From Pegoplata infirma (Eukaryota > Arthropoda > Insecta > Diptera > Anthomyiidae), in assembly GCA_963921195.1 (NCBI GenBank), contig OY992537.1:34643410-34707409 (forward strand): a stretch of 64,000 bases of DNA, written 5' to 3'. A model generated the notes under the pieces. It worked only from the letters and a program-made list of their open reading frames with translations, was not told the DNA's origin and did no database searches. Made by a program: the position numbers and the translations under genes. Below, one piece after another: positions 21,026 through 32,394 of the stretch. Each line of letters starts with the position of its first letter. Within the stretch, counting starts at the first letter, position 1.

Positions 21026-22780
21026 TTTTTTTTAAACTTTGCTTTGGGCAAGAGTACAAAATTCTTAGGCTTTTTTTTAACTGTCATCCGATTGTCCTCA
21101 AATTTGAACCACATAAATTTTTAGCCCAAGTGGCATAAAAATATGCCTGAAATTTGAAAATTGGAAGAAAACATTTTTGCCATACTAGAATATGCCAGTA
21201 TAATGTAACGTATTATTACTGTTACATATATTAGATCAATTAAAATGATTTATTTTATTCTCTATGCGGTCTATTACAATTTTTATTATTATCTAATATT
21301 TTTTTTTTTTTTTCATATGCACCACGGATGCAAATTGATTCTTGTAACAGTTCTAAAATTATTTTTTTTTAATCTGAAAAAATTAGGCAAAGATTTTTGC
21401 ACCAAATAACATTAAATAAGGGGGTGAGACCACAAAAAAAATAAGACAAAGCTTTTTGCACCAAAAAATTTTTTTCTGAACCACTCTAATACGGTTAACA
21501 ATTTGGGATATCAAGGCGTATAAGTCTCATAAAAAATTAAATATTAATCATACGCTTCGTTGAACCTTCAGAAACCCTTAAACATTCAATCAAACAGTTG
21601 GCTTACGTTTTGTTAAATATTTATTTAAAAAACAAAACTAAAACTATACTCATCCAGCCAGCACAAAGAATTTGATAATTTGTATTTACCCCGTAAAACA
21701 TCAAATAATAAAAATTCCTTAATATTCCCTTACAATTTTCCTATTAATGTTTAAATAATACATTTATCCTTAAAGCTAATTTTAACTAAACTATAATGGT
21801 CATCATCTTAAAATAATCCATTAATAGTTATTTCTTTTGAGAACAGAATAGAATAAATAAAAAACACACAACGCCACGAAAGATAAACCTAATTTTTTAT
21901 TTCCTTGTGGAATTATCCATAAAACCTTCAATATCATAACATTAATACTAATATAACCTTCAACATAATGTTGCAAATACTACACATACACACAGACACC
22001 TTTTCCAAACTCCTTCATGCCTTTGTCAATATTAATGGATGAGTGTGTGTGTGTGCTAGAGAATACACACACACACATCTAAACTAAACTAAATATAAAA
22101 AATAACATAAAACAACCACAATATTTCGACATTATTTTACCATTCACTTCCTGCAGTTTCTAAGATGTTTTTTTTCTTAATTTTTTTGTTCAACACTTTT
22201 GTTGGCAGGAGGTGGTGAAAGAAAACCCAACGGAGACAGACAATAAATTCAATTACTAGCTATAGAGTCAAGAAATATTGTAAGAGTGTGCGTTTCTCGT
22301 TCCAAGAAAAAGAAGAAGATGCCACAAAATAAAACTTTACAATTTTATATATTTAAGGTACTTAAGAAATTTACAATAACAGTATAAGGGGCAACATAGT
22401 ACATACTAACAAAAAACACAAAACTAACAAACATTTTTTTATTTTATTCTATTTTTGTTGATAAAACTATAAGCATCCTTCTAAAAAACAGCACCAAGAA
22501 CAATATAATTTTTTTATAAAAACAATTTTTTATAAATATAAAAAAAAACAGTAATAATGAAGTTAATATGAGAAGCTGATTTTGAGTAGTAACGATGAAA
22601 CTAACATACTTGAAGACTTTACACTTAAACCGGAATATGATGAGTTAATATGTGAAGTTTTTTTGTTTTCAATGTTTGAAAAACAGTGAAGGAGCACAAA
22701 AAAACTGACAAAGTTGATTTTTGACTGACATGACTGACTTTCTTCAACAAAAAAAAGGACAAATTTATGAAATGCATTAA
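21026..22780. other. Low-repeat intronic stretch
   Basis: A/T-rich DNA with (GT)n near 22040, (CA)n near 22066 and no convincing exon on either strand. It is one of the few long parts of the intron where I see no obvious transposon. Confidence 0.4.
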
Positions 22781-22789
22781 AAGAAAAAT

Positions 22790-23525
22790 AAGTAAAAAAA
22801 AATAAGTTAAACTTGGTCGAATGATTTAATACCCTCCACAAGGCCAAACAAATATTTTAAATACAAATTAGTTCAAGTAGAATAAGTAAAAAAATTTAAA
22901 TTCGACTTGAGCGAATTTATGAATACTAGAGTTGTCAATCGATTAAGAATAATTAGATTAATCGAGCCAACAAAACAAAACTGTTGTTCGAATAATATTA
23001 AAATTACGATTTTCGAATAACGAATCAATCGATTAATTAATGTCAATTAATCGAAAAATTTTTTCATAGATTCTTTAAAATTAAAGAAGCTTACAACATG
23101 AATTTCTAATAATACCCGCCTTTAATATAGGTGTGGCAGCAAAAATTGCACAAAATCATGTTTTACGAAATTGTTAACAAACAAATTGAGAATTGACGAA
23201 TTCCTTTCATCAGAAATTTATACTTTGTTTTATGCTATAGTAAGACCTATAAAATTTAAAATTTTATTACAAAATGATCAAAAACAAAAATTTGATTGCA
23301 TATGGAAAATTAACATGTTTTAATTTTAATTTTTTGGAAGTTGAAAAAGGGGTAAGGTAGTTTTGAAAAAAATTTTAGGGTGGAAATGTAATGGGGAACT
23401 ATGTGAGCGCTACATGCTGTTGTCCTAAAAAATAAAATTAAAAAAAAAAACAAGAGTGTTAAATTCGGCTATGCTGAATCTTTTATACCCTCTCCAACAT
23501 GCAAAAAAGAATTGAAGGGCCGTTT
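22790..23525. mobile_element. Cluster of mini-me head fragments
   Basis: Three heads in one orientation: about 22800 ('aagttaaacttggtcgaatg', 'taataccctccacaag'), about 22884 ('aaattcgacttgagcgaatt') and about 23446 ('acaagagtgttaaattcggc', 'ttttataccctctcc'). Separated by unassigned A/T-rich DNA. Confidence 0.45.
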
Positions 23526-24014
23526 TCTTTTTTTATGGGGGGGGCCGATAGTGGTAATTACACTGTGCTAGTCGCAAAAATTAACAAGCTGGGCACCCTG
23601 TTGGTAAAACTAATTCGGGTACGCTGCATTCAATGGTGCTAGCCGTTTTTCGAAGTTAGCGCTCGTATTCGTGATATTCGCGATTTAAAATTGTAAAGTC
23701 TAGGTACTACAAAAATGAGATTTTTATGCTTTTGGGATAGTTTTTAGATATAAATATAGAAAATGCATTGTTTTTTTTCGCAAACAATATTTTCCATGAA
23801 AAAAAAAAATATCCGGGGAAAAAAATTGTGTCTTTAGTGTATGGTATTTTACACATTTTCTTAAATTAATATCAAATAAAAAAATTTGGAAAAATAATTT
23901 CGCGAAAAAAAATTCGCAAAAAAAAATTTCCGCGAAAAAAAAATGTTTGTATATTCAATAAAGTTTGGATGATAAAAATTCTGCAAATATCTAAATAATA
24001 TAAAAAAATAGTTT
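23526..24014. other. No recognisable feature
   Basis: A/T-rich, possibly body of the degenerate mini-me copy starting at 23446. No gene. Confidence 0.35.
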
Positions 24015-24260
24015 TTATACCCTCCACTCTGGTGATAGAGGGTATATATAAGTATGTCATTCCATATGTAACACATTGAAATATTGGTTTAGGACCCCAT
24101 ACAGTATATATATTCATGATCCTTGATCGATTTTAAGTCGATCTAGAGATGTCCGTCTGTCTGTCTGTTGAAATCACGTTTTTGGCAATAATCCGAAACC
24201 GATTTAAACGCTTGGAGTACCAAAAGTTGCGTAATTTTCCTAGGAAGAAACTGATGTATT
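24015..24260 (+). mobile_element. mini-me-like element copy
   Basis: TATACCCTCCACTCTGGTGA, 'agagggtatatataagta', 'cattccatatgtaacac', 'ccccatacagtatatatatt', core, 'gatgtccgtctgtctgtctg'. Confidence 0.75.
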
Positions 24261-25671
24261 TTTTTTTTAAATCGGTTAAGTATTTTAAAAGTTATGAGTG
24301 AATTTCTGAAAAAAACTCTTAGTTGTTTTCAACATAACCCTAAATTAACTCATAATTTGTGTAGATACATAAGAAAGAAAACGGAAATGAAAAAAAAACG
24401 GAGAAAACCTATATTCAAAATATGCCAACTCAAATTTGACGGAAATGAGTTTCCGATGGCAAATAGCTCCCCTATGTAATACCTATCTGCCATAAAAATT
24501 TCAGAGCAAAAAAAAAAATTGTTGTCGTTTTACATCCATTTTTGTTATTCTGCTAACTCAAAGTACATATTTTTTTGGTGGAAATAAATGCCAACTCCCA
24601 TTGTAAATTTCCAAAAAATTTTCAAAAAATGTTTTAAAAAAAATTAGACCACATATCTTATTGCATTTGCCATGCTGAACACGAATCCTGTAAAGATTTT
24701 GATATCTAATGACTGGTTCTCGAGATATTGCCATTTTAAAAATATCGGTAAATAGTGTTTGCAAAAAAAAAATTGCTTATATTTATGTAACTTTCAAACT
24801 ATTTATCAGATTAAAACATAATGAATGGGGCAAATAAAGTCAATGATATAAGCTTTCAAAATAGCTGGTTTAGAGTGACCCTATTGCAATACAGCGTGAG
24901 TTACAGAGTGCCAAAGCTGACCACCCTGAGATTAAAAGGCTTTCGGAGCTAGTAACTTTTAAAAATATGCCAAGATTTTTAATTTTTTGTTCAGTTTTTG
25001 CAATTACCGTACTAAGGATAACAAAAACCAAAAAAAATAAATTTAAAAAATTTGTCCAAAATAAATGTATTTTTATTTTCCGACAAAATATGCCAACCCA
25101 AAAAAAATATTTGTTTTTTGATATAGTAATAAATGCCATCTCTGAAAAATACGCAAACAAGTGCAAAATATGAAAATTTTTGCATAGGTAAAAATTGTTT
25201 AGAATATTTAAACCATCTTGTGGATGGTGCATTTTTTATTTTTGCAATAATATGCGAAATAACTAGTTTTTTAGCTCTCCTGAACAGTAAGCTTTTTCGA
25301 GTTGGCATTTATTGAATATAGTTCGACGATATGTAAAACAAAATCTAAATTTAATTAAAAAAAAGTTCGTTAAGTAATAATAAAAAAATTGATAGTTATT
25401 TTTATGTGCATAGCATGTGTGTGTGTGTACATTTTTTTGCTTCGTCATATTAACGGTGTTGCCAGACTTTTTTTTGGCTTTGTCGCCAAATCGGATGTAA
25501 AATATCGCCAAAATTCAATTTTGTTCAGATTTCTTAAAAAAAATATTTTCATTTCAAAAAAATAAATTTTTTGTTAAGTAATAAAAGACAGAAATAAACT
25601 TTATGGCAAAAATCGCCCAAATCCTGAAAATTTTTTAAAAGTCCCAAAAAGACAATTTGTTTAATCTGTAT
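24261..25671. other. Unassigned interspersed DNA, probably element tail plus intron
   Basis: Contains phrases typical of non-coding fly transposon interiors ('aagttatgagtgaatttctg'), a (GT)n run at 25417, and no credible exon. Confidence 0.35.
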
Positions 25672-25914
25672 TCCCTCTCTCTAGTGATAGAGGGTATATA
25701 TAAATTTGTCATTCCGTATGTAACACATCAAAATATTGGTCTAGGGCCCCTTAAAATATATATATTTATGATCATCGATCGATTTTAAGTCGATCTAGCC
25801 ATGTCCGTCTGTCTGTATGACCGTCAGTTGAAATCCTGTTTTTGGCAATAATCCGGAACTGATTTAAGGGCTTGGGTACCAAAAGTTGCGCAATTCTCCT
25901 GGTAATAGGGTTAT
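25672..25914 (+). mobile_element. mini-me-like element copy, interrupted at 25915
   Basis: 'tattccctctctctagtgat', 'agagggtatatataaatt', core and 'gtccgtctgtctgtatg', then the same 'ggcaataatccgga' and 'accaaaagttgcgcaatt' body as the 24015 copy, which continues further; here it is cut by the foldback. Confidence 0.7.
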
Positions 25915-27097
25915 ATGTGGGGCATTCCATGTCAAATCAGACACTTTGAAATTTTTTTCTTAGATTTTCCCAATTTGTTTACAGTTTTTAGTACCCTTCG
26001 AAAACTCCTTCGTGGTAAATTTTCTGATTTTTTTGATGACCCGTTCAAAAGATATCGAATTTTTTAAAAATTGGTAGTTTGTTCCTTTATCCAAACTTCT
26101 TTTACTCATAACTTCTTCAATAATGGTCCGAATTTAATTTTTTTTTTTTTTCAAAAATTTTGTTTTTTTACGTGCTTTTAAAAAAAATCCCAAAAAATTT
26201 TTAAAAGCGCTCTAGTATGCGATTTTTAAGTTTTAAAATTTCAATCTAATTTTTGAAAATGTTTGTACTCTTCGATTTTTTTGAATTTTTTTTGTGTAAA
26301 ACATCTATCGATTCTATAAATTTTTTGCCCAGGAGTATCGTGGGATAACGATTACTATTATTTTTTAAATTTTTTTTAAAAAAATTTATTGTAATTTTCC
26401 AATCTTAAAATCATTTCTACTGCTCCAATGGTACGTCATAGAGGGGTCCTTTATAAGACCGACCCCCATTAATTTTTTTGTTTTAATATTTCTTTGGAGC
26501 AAACTAATACCCTATCTCCAATTTCTAAGGGGGCTCCCACACAAAACAACATTTTTTTAAAATTTGCTCCAACCGCTCTAACTGCGCTAATATTGCCCTT
26601 AGAGCAACAAAATGTATGACCGACCCACAATATTTTTTTAGTCCAAACATTTTCCCTGAACACACCTACCCTCTACTTTAACTGTTAACAGTTGGAGCAA
26701 ATTTTATAAAAATGTAAATTTGTATGGAAGCCTACTTAGGGAGTGGAGATGGGGGTCGGTCTCACTAATGACCCATCTCGGACGCACCATTGAACCGGTA
26801 GAAGCTGATTAAATAAAACAAATTTACAAAAAATAAAAAAAATTGTATGGGGACCGCCTTAACAATTAAAGATAGAGGTGTGTTCAGAAAAAATGTTTGG
26901 ACTAAAAAAATATTGTGTGTCGGTCATACATTTTGTTGCTCTAAGGGCAATATAAGAGCAGTTAGAGCGGTTGGAGCAAATTTTAAAAAATGTCGTTTTG
27001 TGTGGGAGCCACCTTAGAAATTGTGGAAAGGGTATTAGTTTGTTCCAAAGAAATATTAAAACAAAAAAATTAATGGGGGTCGGTCTTATAAAGGACC

Positions 27098-27290
27098 CCT
27101 CTATGACGCACCATTGGAGCAGTAGAAATGATTTTAAGATTGGAAAATTAAAATAAATTTTTTTTTTTTAAATTTAAAAAAATAGTAATAATCCCTCTAT
27201 GACGCACCATTGGAGCAGTAGAAATGATTTTAAGATTGGAAAATTACAATAAATTTTTTTCAAAAAATTTTAAAAAATAGTAATAATCGT
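27098..27290. repeat. 96-bp tandem duplication in the right arm of F1
   Basis: 'cctctatgacgcaccattgg' at 27098 recurs at 27194, followed in both by 'agcagtagaaatgatttt'. The left arm has a single copy. Confidence 0.8.
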
Positions 27291-28455
27291 TAACCCACGA
27301 TTCTACTGGGCAAAAAATTTGTAGAATCAATAGAAGTTTTACACAAAAAAATTAAAAAAAAAAAATCAAAGGGTACATACATTTTCAAAAATGAAATTTA
27401 AATTTTAAAACTTAAAAATCGCACACTAGAGCAATTTTAAGAATTTTTCTGGAATTTTTTTAAATAACGTAAAAAAACAAAAATTTTGAAAAAAACAATT
27501 TGCGATTTGGACCATTGTTGAAGATGTTATGTATAAAAGAATTTTGAGTAAAGAAACAAACTACCAATTTTTAAAAAAATCGATATCTTTCAGGGACATA
27601 ACGGTTATAATTTTTATTTAAAAAACTTACTTGTTAACTGGCCCGGTGTGATTTATATTTTAAATTCAAACAATAATTTTCCAAAATTTACTTTTCTTTT
27701 TGTTTTGTTTTGAATTCAATCGATTTGAAAATATAAATCAAAACAAAAGAAATAAAAATTATTTGGAGATTTTTATTTTTTACTCAAATAATAACCGTTA
27801 ATTTTAAAAATCGGTGTTTTTAAATGAGAGATTAATGCGCTAAAACCGTGTTATCAATCTTGGACAGATGATATTTAGGACTACCTATGGTAAGATTTGG
27901 AAATATTGCAAGGAAAACGGCGTGGTAACACATTATTGTCTTCCCAATAAATAAGAAATTTCTGATTTTATTTTTGATTTGGTTTTAATTTTTATTTGTT
28001 GATTTTTTGAAAGTAATCAAAAAATAACTTTTATTTTTTGATTCGAAAATAAAACTCAGAAAATAACTGGTTGATTTAAACTTATACCCCAATTCTGTAT
28101 GTCGATTTTAAGTCCCGTCTGCAGACGGAAAATAGTCACATTTGTGATTCAGTAAATCGAAAATATTTTACCGTCTATGTTACGTGGTTTGTGTCTGTGA
28201 ATTACGAACCCGTCAAATATTGTGTTGCCATAATACAAATTATACACAATTTTAAAATTTTATTGGAGCAACTTAAATATTTTTTTTTGTCTTTTTTTAA
28301 TATTGCAATACTGTTCATAAAAAATGACAATCTCAAAATAAAAATAACCAAAACAAAATAAACAAAACTAAAAAATACACAAATTTTAAATTCTTAAAAA
28401 AATACATTCAAACAACTTTTGCAAATCAAAATTAATTGCTACTACTTATTGCCCG

Positions 28456-28684
28456 TTGGAAGAAATGGTGAATGAAGCTACAAACACCAGAGATGCTGCA
28501 GTACCACTAGGAGAAGTATTCTGACTAGAACTAGGTCGCGACAAATATACTCAAAAGGAGATCAAAATGAACCAAATAAAACAATAAATACGGTAAAGAC
28601 GATTTTTATGGATCTACGAAGACGTACAAAAACAAGCTACTGAAATGCAGAAGTTGGATAAGATTACAGAACATTTCTTCAATT
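28456..28684 (+). pseudogene. Decayed ORF inside the TTA-flanked element
   Basis: One reading frame holds about 76 codons with three internal stops (28522, 28585, 28594). The fragments look protein-like: LEEMVNEATNTRDAAVPLGE, LELGRDKYTQKEIKMN and WIYEDVQKQATEMQKLDKIT. Charged, helical, and located where an element-encoded protein would be expected. Family not identified; a Myb/SANT- or MADF-type accessory protein is a guess from charge and context only. Confidence 0.4.
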
Positions 28685-28969
28685 AAAAGACTTCGGATTA
28701 ACATTTTTGTATTTGTATGAACATACATATTTATTTTTTTAATAAAGAACATAAATTAAAAAATATAAATTATACGTTAATGGATATTATTACTCGCAAC
28801 ACTCAACGATCTTAAATTCTTGATAGAACAGCAACCATTAATCCATCAACCATTAGCTTTCCCCGGATGATAGTGAAGAACTCCTCACCTGAAATAAATT
28901 AAAATTTTCAATAAAAAAGCTTATCAGAACCTTAAATTTGTTTAAATAAAAAATGCATTCAAATCGTGA

Positions 28970-30725
28970 GATTTTTTATAGAAAAAAGTCTAAGCATCTG
29001 AGAATTTTTCTTTAAAAAATGTCTCAGAAAAGAAAACTTTTCTATAAATAAAAATTCTCAGAATCTGAGAATTTTTTTAAAGAAAAAATGATTTAGAATC
29101 AGAGAACTTTTCTATAGAAAAAGGTCTCAGAATCTGAGAATTTTTCTAAATAAGAAATGTTTCAGTATCTGGAAAATGTCTCAGAATCTGAGAATTTTTC
29201 TATAGAAAAATGTCTCAGAATCTGAGAATTTTTCTACAGAAAAAATTTCTAAGAATCTGAGACTATCTATAGAAAAAATGTCTCAGAATCTGGGAATTTT
29301 TCTATAAAAAAAATGTCTCAGAATCTGAGAATTTTTCTATCGAAAAAATGTCTCAGAATCTGAGAATTTTTCTATCGAAAAAATGTCTCAGAATCTGAGA
29401 ATTTTTCTATAGAAAAAATGTCTCAGAGTCTGAGAATTTTTCTATAGAAAAAATGTCTCAGAATCTGAGAATTTTTCTATAGAAAAAATGTCTTAGAATC
29501 TGAGAATTTTTCTATAGAAAAAATGTCTCAGAATCTGAGAATTTTTCTATAGAAAAACTGTCTTAGAATCTGAGAATTTTTCTACAGAAAAAATGTCTCA
29601 GAATCTGAGACTTTTTCTACAGAAAAAATGTCTCTGAATCGGAGACTTTTTCTATAGAAAAAATGTCTCAGAATCTGAGAATTTTTCTATAGAAAAAATG
29701 TCTCAGAATCTGAGAATTTTTCTATAGAAAAAATGTCTCAGAATCTGAGAATTTTTCTATAGAAAAAATGTCTCAGAATCTGAGAATTTTTCTACAGAAA
29801 AAATGTCTCAGAATCTGAGAATATTTCTATAGAAAAAATGTCTCAGAATCTGAGAATTTTTCTATAGAAAAAATGTCTCAGAATCTGACAATTTTTCTAT
29901 AGAAAAAATGTCTCAGAATCTGAGAATTTTTCTACAGAAAAAATGTCTCAGAATCTGAGAATTTTTCTATAGAAAAAATGTCTCAGAATCTGAGAATTTT
30001 TCTATAGAAAAAATGTATCAGAATCTGAGAATTTTTCTATAGAAAAAATGTCTCAGAATCTGAGAATTTTTCTATAGAAAAAATGTCTCAGAATCTGAGA
30101 ATTTTTCTATAGAAAAAATGTCTCAGAATCTGAGAATTTTTCTATAGAAAAAATGTCTCAGAATCTGAAAATTTTTCTATAGAAAAAAATGTCTCAGAAT
30201 CTGAGAATTTTTCTATAGAAAAAATGTCTCAGAATCTGAGAATTTTTCTATAGAAAAAATGTCTCAGAATCTGAAAATTTTTCTATAGAAAAAATGTCTC
30301 AGAATCTGAGAATTTTTCTATAGAAAAAATGTCTCAGAATCTGAGAATTTTTCTATAGAAAAAATGTCTCAGAATTTAACAATTTTTCTATAGAAAAAAT
30401 GTCTCAGAATCTGACAATTTTTCTATAGAAAAATGTCTCAGAATCTGACAATTTTTCTATAGAAAAAATGTCTCAGAATCTGAGAATTTTTCTATAGAAA
30501 AAAAGTATCAGAATCTGAGAATTTTTCTTTAGAAAAAAAGTCTCAGAATGTGAGAATTTTCCAATAGAAAAAATGTCTCAGAATCTGAGAATTTTTCTAT
30601 AGAAAAAATGTCTCAGAATCTGAGAACTTTTCTATAGAAAAAATGTCTCAGAATCTAAGAATTTTTGTATAGAAAAATATGTCTCAGAATCTTACAATTT
30701 TTCTTTAGACAAAATGTTTCGGGAT
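28970..30725. repeat. Homogeneous 35-bp quasi-palindromic satellite (array 2)
   Basis: About 50 units of exactly 35 bp (occasional 34 or 36), each with two near- or perfect palindromes: CTCAGAATCTGAG and TTTTTCTATAGAAAAA. Units in 29320-30360 are almost identical; both ends are more diverged, as expected for unequal exchange. The unit reads almost the same on both strands. Confidence 0.97.
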
Positions 30726-31370
30726 CTAAGATTACTTCTGGTAAGAGAATTTCCAGAATCCAATTATTATTTCTTCTTACCGCAGTTTCAATAATGTTGT
30801 GGTTTCCCTCCAGTTAAAGTTATGTTGTGGATAACTTCATAAAGATTTTTTATGGATATCAATCGGTTTTCCTTCAAATAAGTTTGTATCAGCCGAAAAA
30901 CGCACACTAGTAGTTGATATCCTTTTGAAAACATGGAAGTACCACCTTTAGCTTTTCTTAAAACCCGATTTTATTCACCCAATAGTTTGAAATACCTGGA
31001 TATAAATGCATTAAAAAATGTACACTAAACTAGGTTTTATCATACTTACTCAGACTCCAAATTTATTTCACAACAATTTTGTTTGCATTTTACATGTTTA
31101 TTTTTATTAAATAAAGAAAAACAAAATAAATTTCTAAAATAAATTAAAATTTATTTTAGACGGCAACAAAATATATGGTGACTGATTTGACATGAAATTC
31201 GTTTGATATCGATATAAAGAAATACACATTCTACGTAATTATTTGTCATTATCAAAGACAAAAACCTTAACAGACGTTAATAAACTATAGTGACATAGAG
31301 AATTAAAAAAAAAGAACTCAGTCACTTTTTAGTCGGAAACCGACAAAAATCGACTTACTGAATTGGGCTA
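30726..31370. other. Right flank of the nested element
   Basis: Unique-looking A/T-rich DNA between satellite and terminus. On the minus strand a stretch at about 30795-30955 translates with few stops (fragment KGYQLLVCVFRLIQTYLKEN), possibly another coding relic. Not supported further. Confidence 0.35.
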
Positions 31371-31721
31371 TTAATATAAAAATCAAGATTTTTCCAATTT
31401 TTTAATAAATAAGAGGAGTTTTTGTTTTTAATTCATTGCAATATAATATTGCAGTGTTTAGAACCTAATTTGTGATAATTTTTGATTGTGATTTTTTCAA
31501 ATCATAACGGTTATTTTCCGTCTCTGATATCTTTTGAACGGGTCATAAAAAAAATCTGAAAATTTTCCACGAAGGAAAAAAAACTATCAACAAATTGGGA
31601 AAATCTAAAAAAAAAAATTATACAAAGTGTCCGATTTGACATGGAATGCCCCATATGCACCATTTTTTTCGAGTTTTTTGACTTTGCCTTGGTGAAAAAA
31701 ATATAAAAATATATTTCGTTG

Positions 31722-32140
31722 TTTTTTATATCCTAAACCCACAATATGGGGGTATACTAACTTTTTCATTACGTGCGTAACGCGTCGAAATACCGATCGC
31801 GGATCCCATAAAGTGTATTATAGGTCAGTGATCGAATTTAAGACATTCTAGCGATGTCCGTCCGTCTGTAGAAACAGCGATGCAGTCCGAACCAAAAGAG
31901 CTAGACCCCTAAAGCTTGTCAATAACTGAAACATTTTTATGTCATATTTAAGTTCATCGTCCAGCACTTTGACCAAGAGGATCACAAAGTAAATTTTTTT
32001 CGGCCAGCCCTTTTTGGAGCCGTGGATAAAAATAGTTTATACAATGATAAAACTGTATTAATTAAGTGGAAAAATCGTAATGTATCTATTTGTCAACATA
32101 TATCTCGAGAGGGAAGGGGTCCCCTAACTTATCCCACCGA
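31722..32140 (+). mobile_element. mini-me-like element copy
   Basis: 'atatcctaaacccacaatat', 'gtgcgtaacgcgtcgaaat', 'cccataaagtgtattatagg', core, 'gatgtccgtccgtctgtag', then 'aagagctagacccctaaag' and the 'ggtcccctaacttatcccac' tail. Confidence 0.7.
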
Positions 32141-32204
32141 ATTATGATAAAGAAACACGTGTCGTCTAACATCTGTTTCCAAGCTTTTCCTTTTCCTTTT
32201 CCAG

Positions 32205-32262
32205 AAAATTGAGTATAAAAAACTTAGACATTTGGTGTTGGGCACTCGGTTCATTTTGTGCG
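32205..32262 (+). promoter_or_regulatory. TATA-plus-initiator-like sequence
   Basis: TATAAAAAAC at about 32214 with 'cactcggttcattttgtgcg' some 30 bp downstream, spacing typical of a fly core promoter. It is on the plus strand, opposite to the host gene, and no ORF follows. It may belong to a transposon terminus. Confidence 0.25.
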
Positions 32263-32394
32263 CGGCTGTTTGTTTTATCTACTACAAAATTTAATAGTTT
32301 TATCTAAATTTTATTTCTATTTTCTTTCAGTGTATTTAAATCTTTCTCTTCGCAAAAAAAAAACTAAATAAATATAACCCCATTTTAAGCTTAC

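Larger units (their letters stand above)
28085..31370. mobile_element. TTA-flanked terminal-inverted-repeat element nested in the hAT element
   Basis: Left end TACCCCAATTCTGTATGTCG; right end complement TAGCCCAATTCAGTAAGTCG; both then continue 'attttt/attttaag..gtc' and weaker similarity for over 100 bp. Flanked by TTA (28082-28084, 31371-31373). A 3-bp TTA duplication suggests PIF/Harbinger; the TA[C/G]CCC terminus is not typical, so the superfamily is tentative. It carries a decayed ORF at 28456-28684 and the 35-bp satellite. Confidence 0.75.
27591..31526. mobile_element. Non-autonomous hAT element inserted in F1 (3,936 bp with nested insert)
   Basis: Begins CAGGGACATAACGGTTAT; the other end reads, as complement, CAGAGACGGAAAATAACCGT. 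It is flanked by a perfect 8-bp duplication ATATCTTT (27583-27590 and 31527-31534). Removing it plus one ATATCTTT restores 'gatatcttttgaacgggtc', which matches the opposite arm of F1. CAG-start plus an 8-bp duplication is diagnostic of hAT. Subterminal TAAC(C/G)GTTA motifs recur (27790, 31504). Its own sequence is only about 650 bp, with no transposase. Confidence 0.9.
25916..31656. mobile_element. Large foldback element F1, split by a hAT insertion
   Basis: Left end TGGGGCATTCCATGTCAAAT at 25918; right end is its complement at 31633-31652. Arms (about 770 bp) mirror each other: 'gaggggtcctttataag' near 26438 with 'cttataaaggacccctc' near 27085; 'accgctctaactgc' with 'gcagttagagcggt'; 'aactaccaatttttaaaa' at 27560 with the complement at 26070. 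The right arm stops at 27590 and resumes at 31527. Without the hAT insert F1 is about 1.8 kb. Possible TATG duplication at the ends. The centre (26690-26830) holds a shorter third copy of an arm segment. No ORF. Confidence 0.85.

Noticed and set aside
24870..25315. Overlapping open frames of 68-120 codons on both strands
   Set aside because: Phe/Ile/Lys/Asn composition typical of random A/T-rich DNA, no splice or start context, no domain.
28970..30725. CRISPR-like array (35-bp repeats)
   Set aside because: Units are contiguous without unique spacers, the unit is quasi-palindromic, and the context is an animal transposon in an intron.
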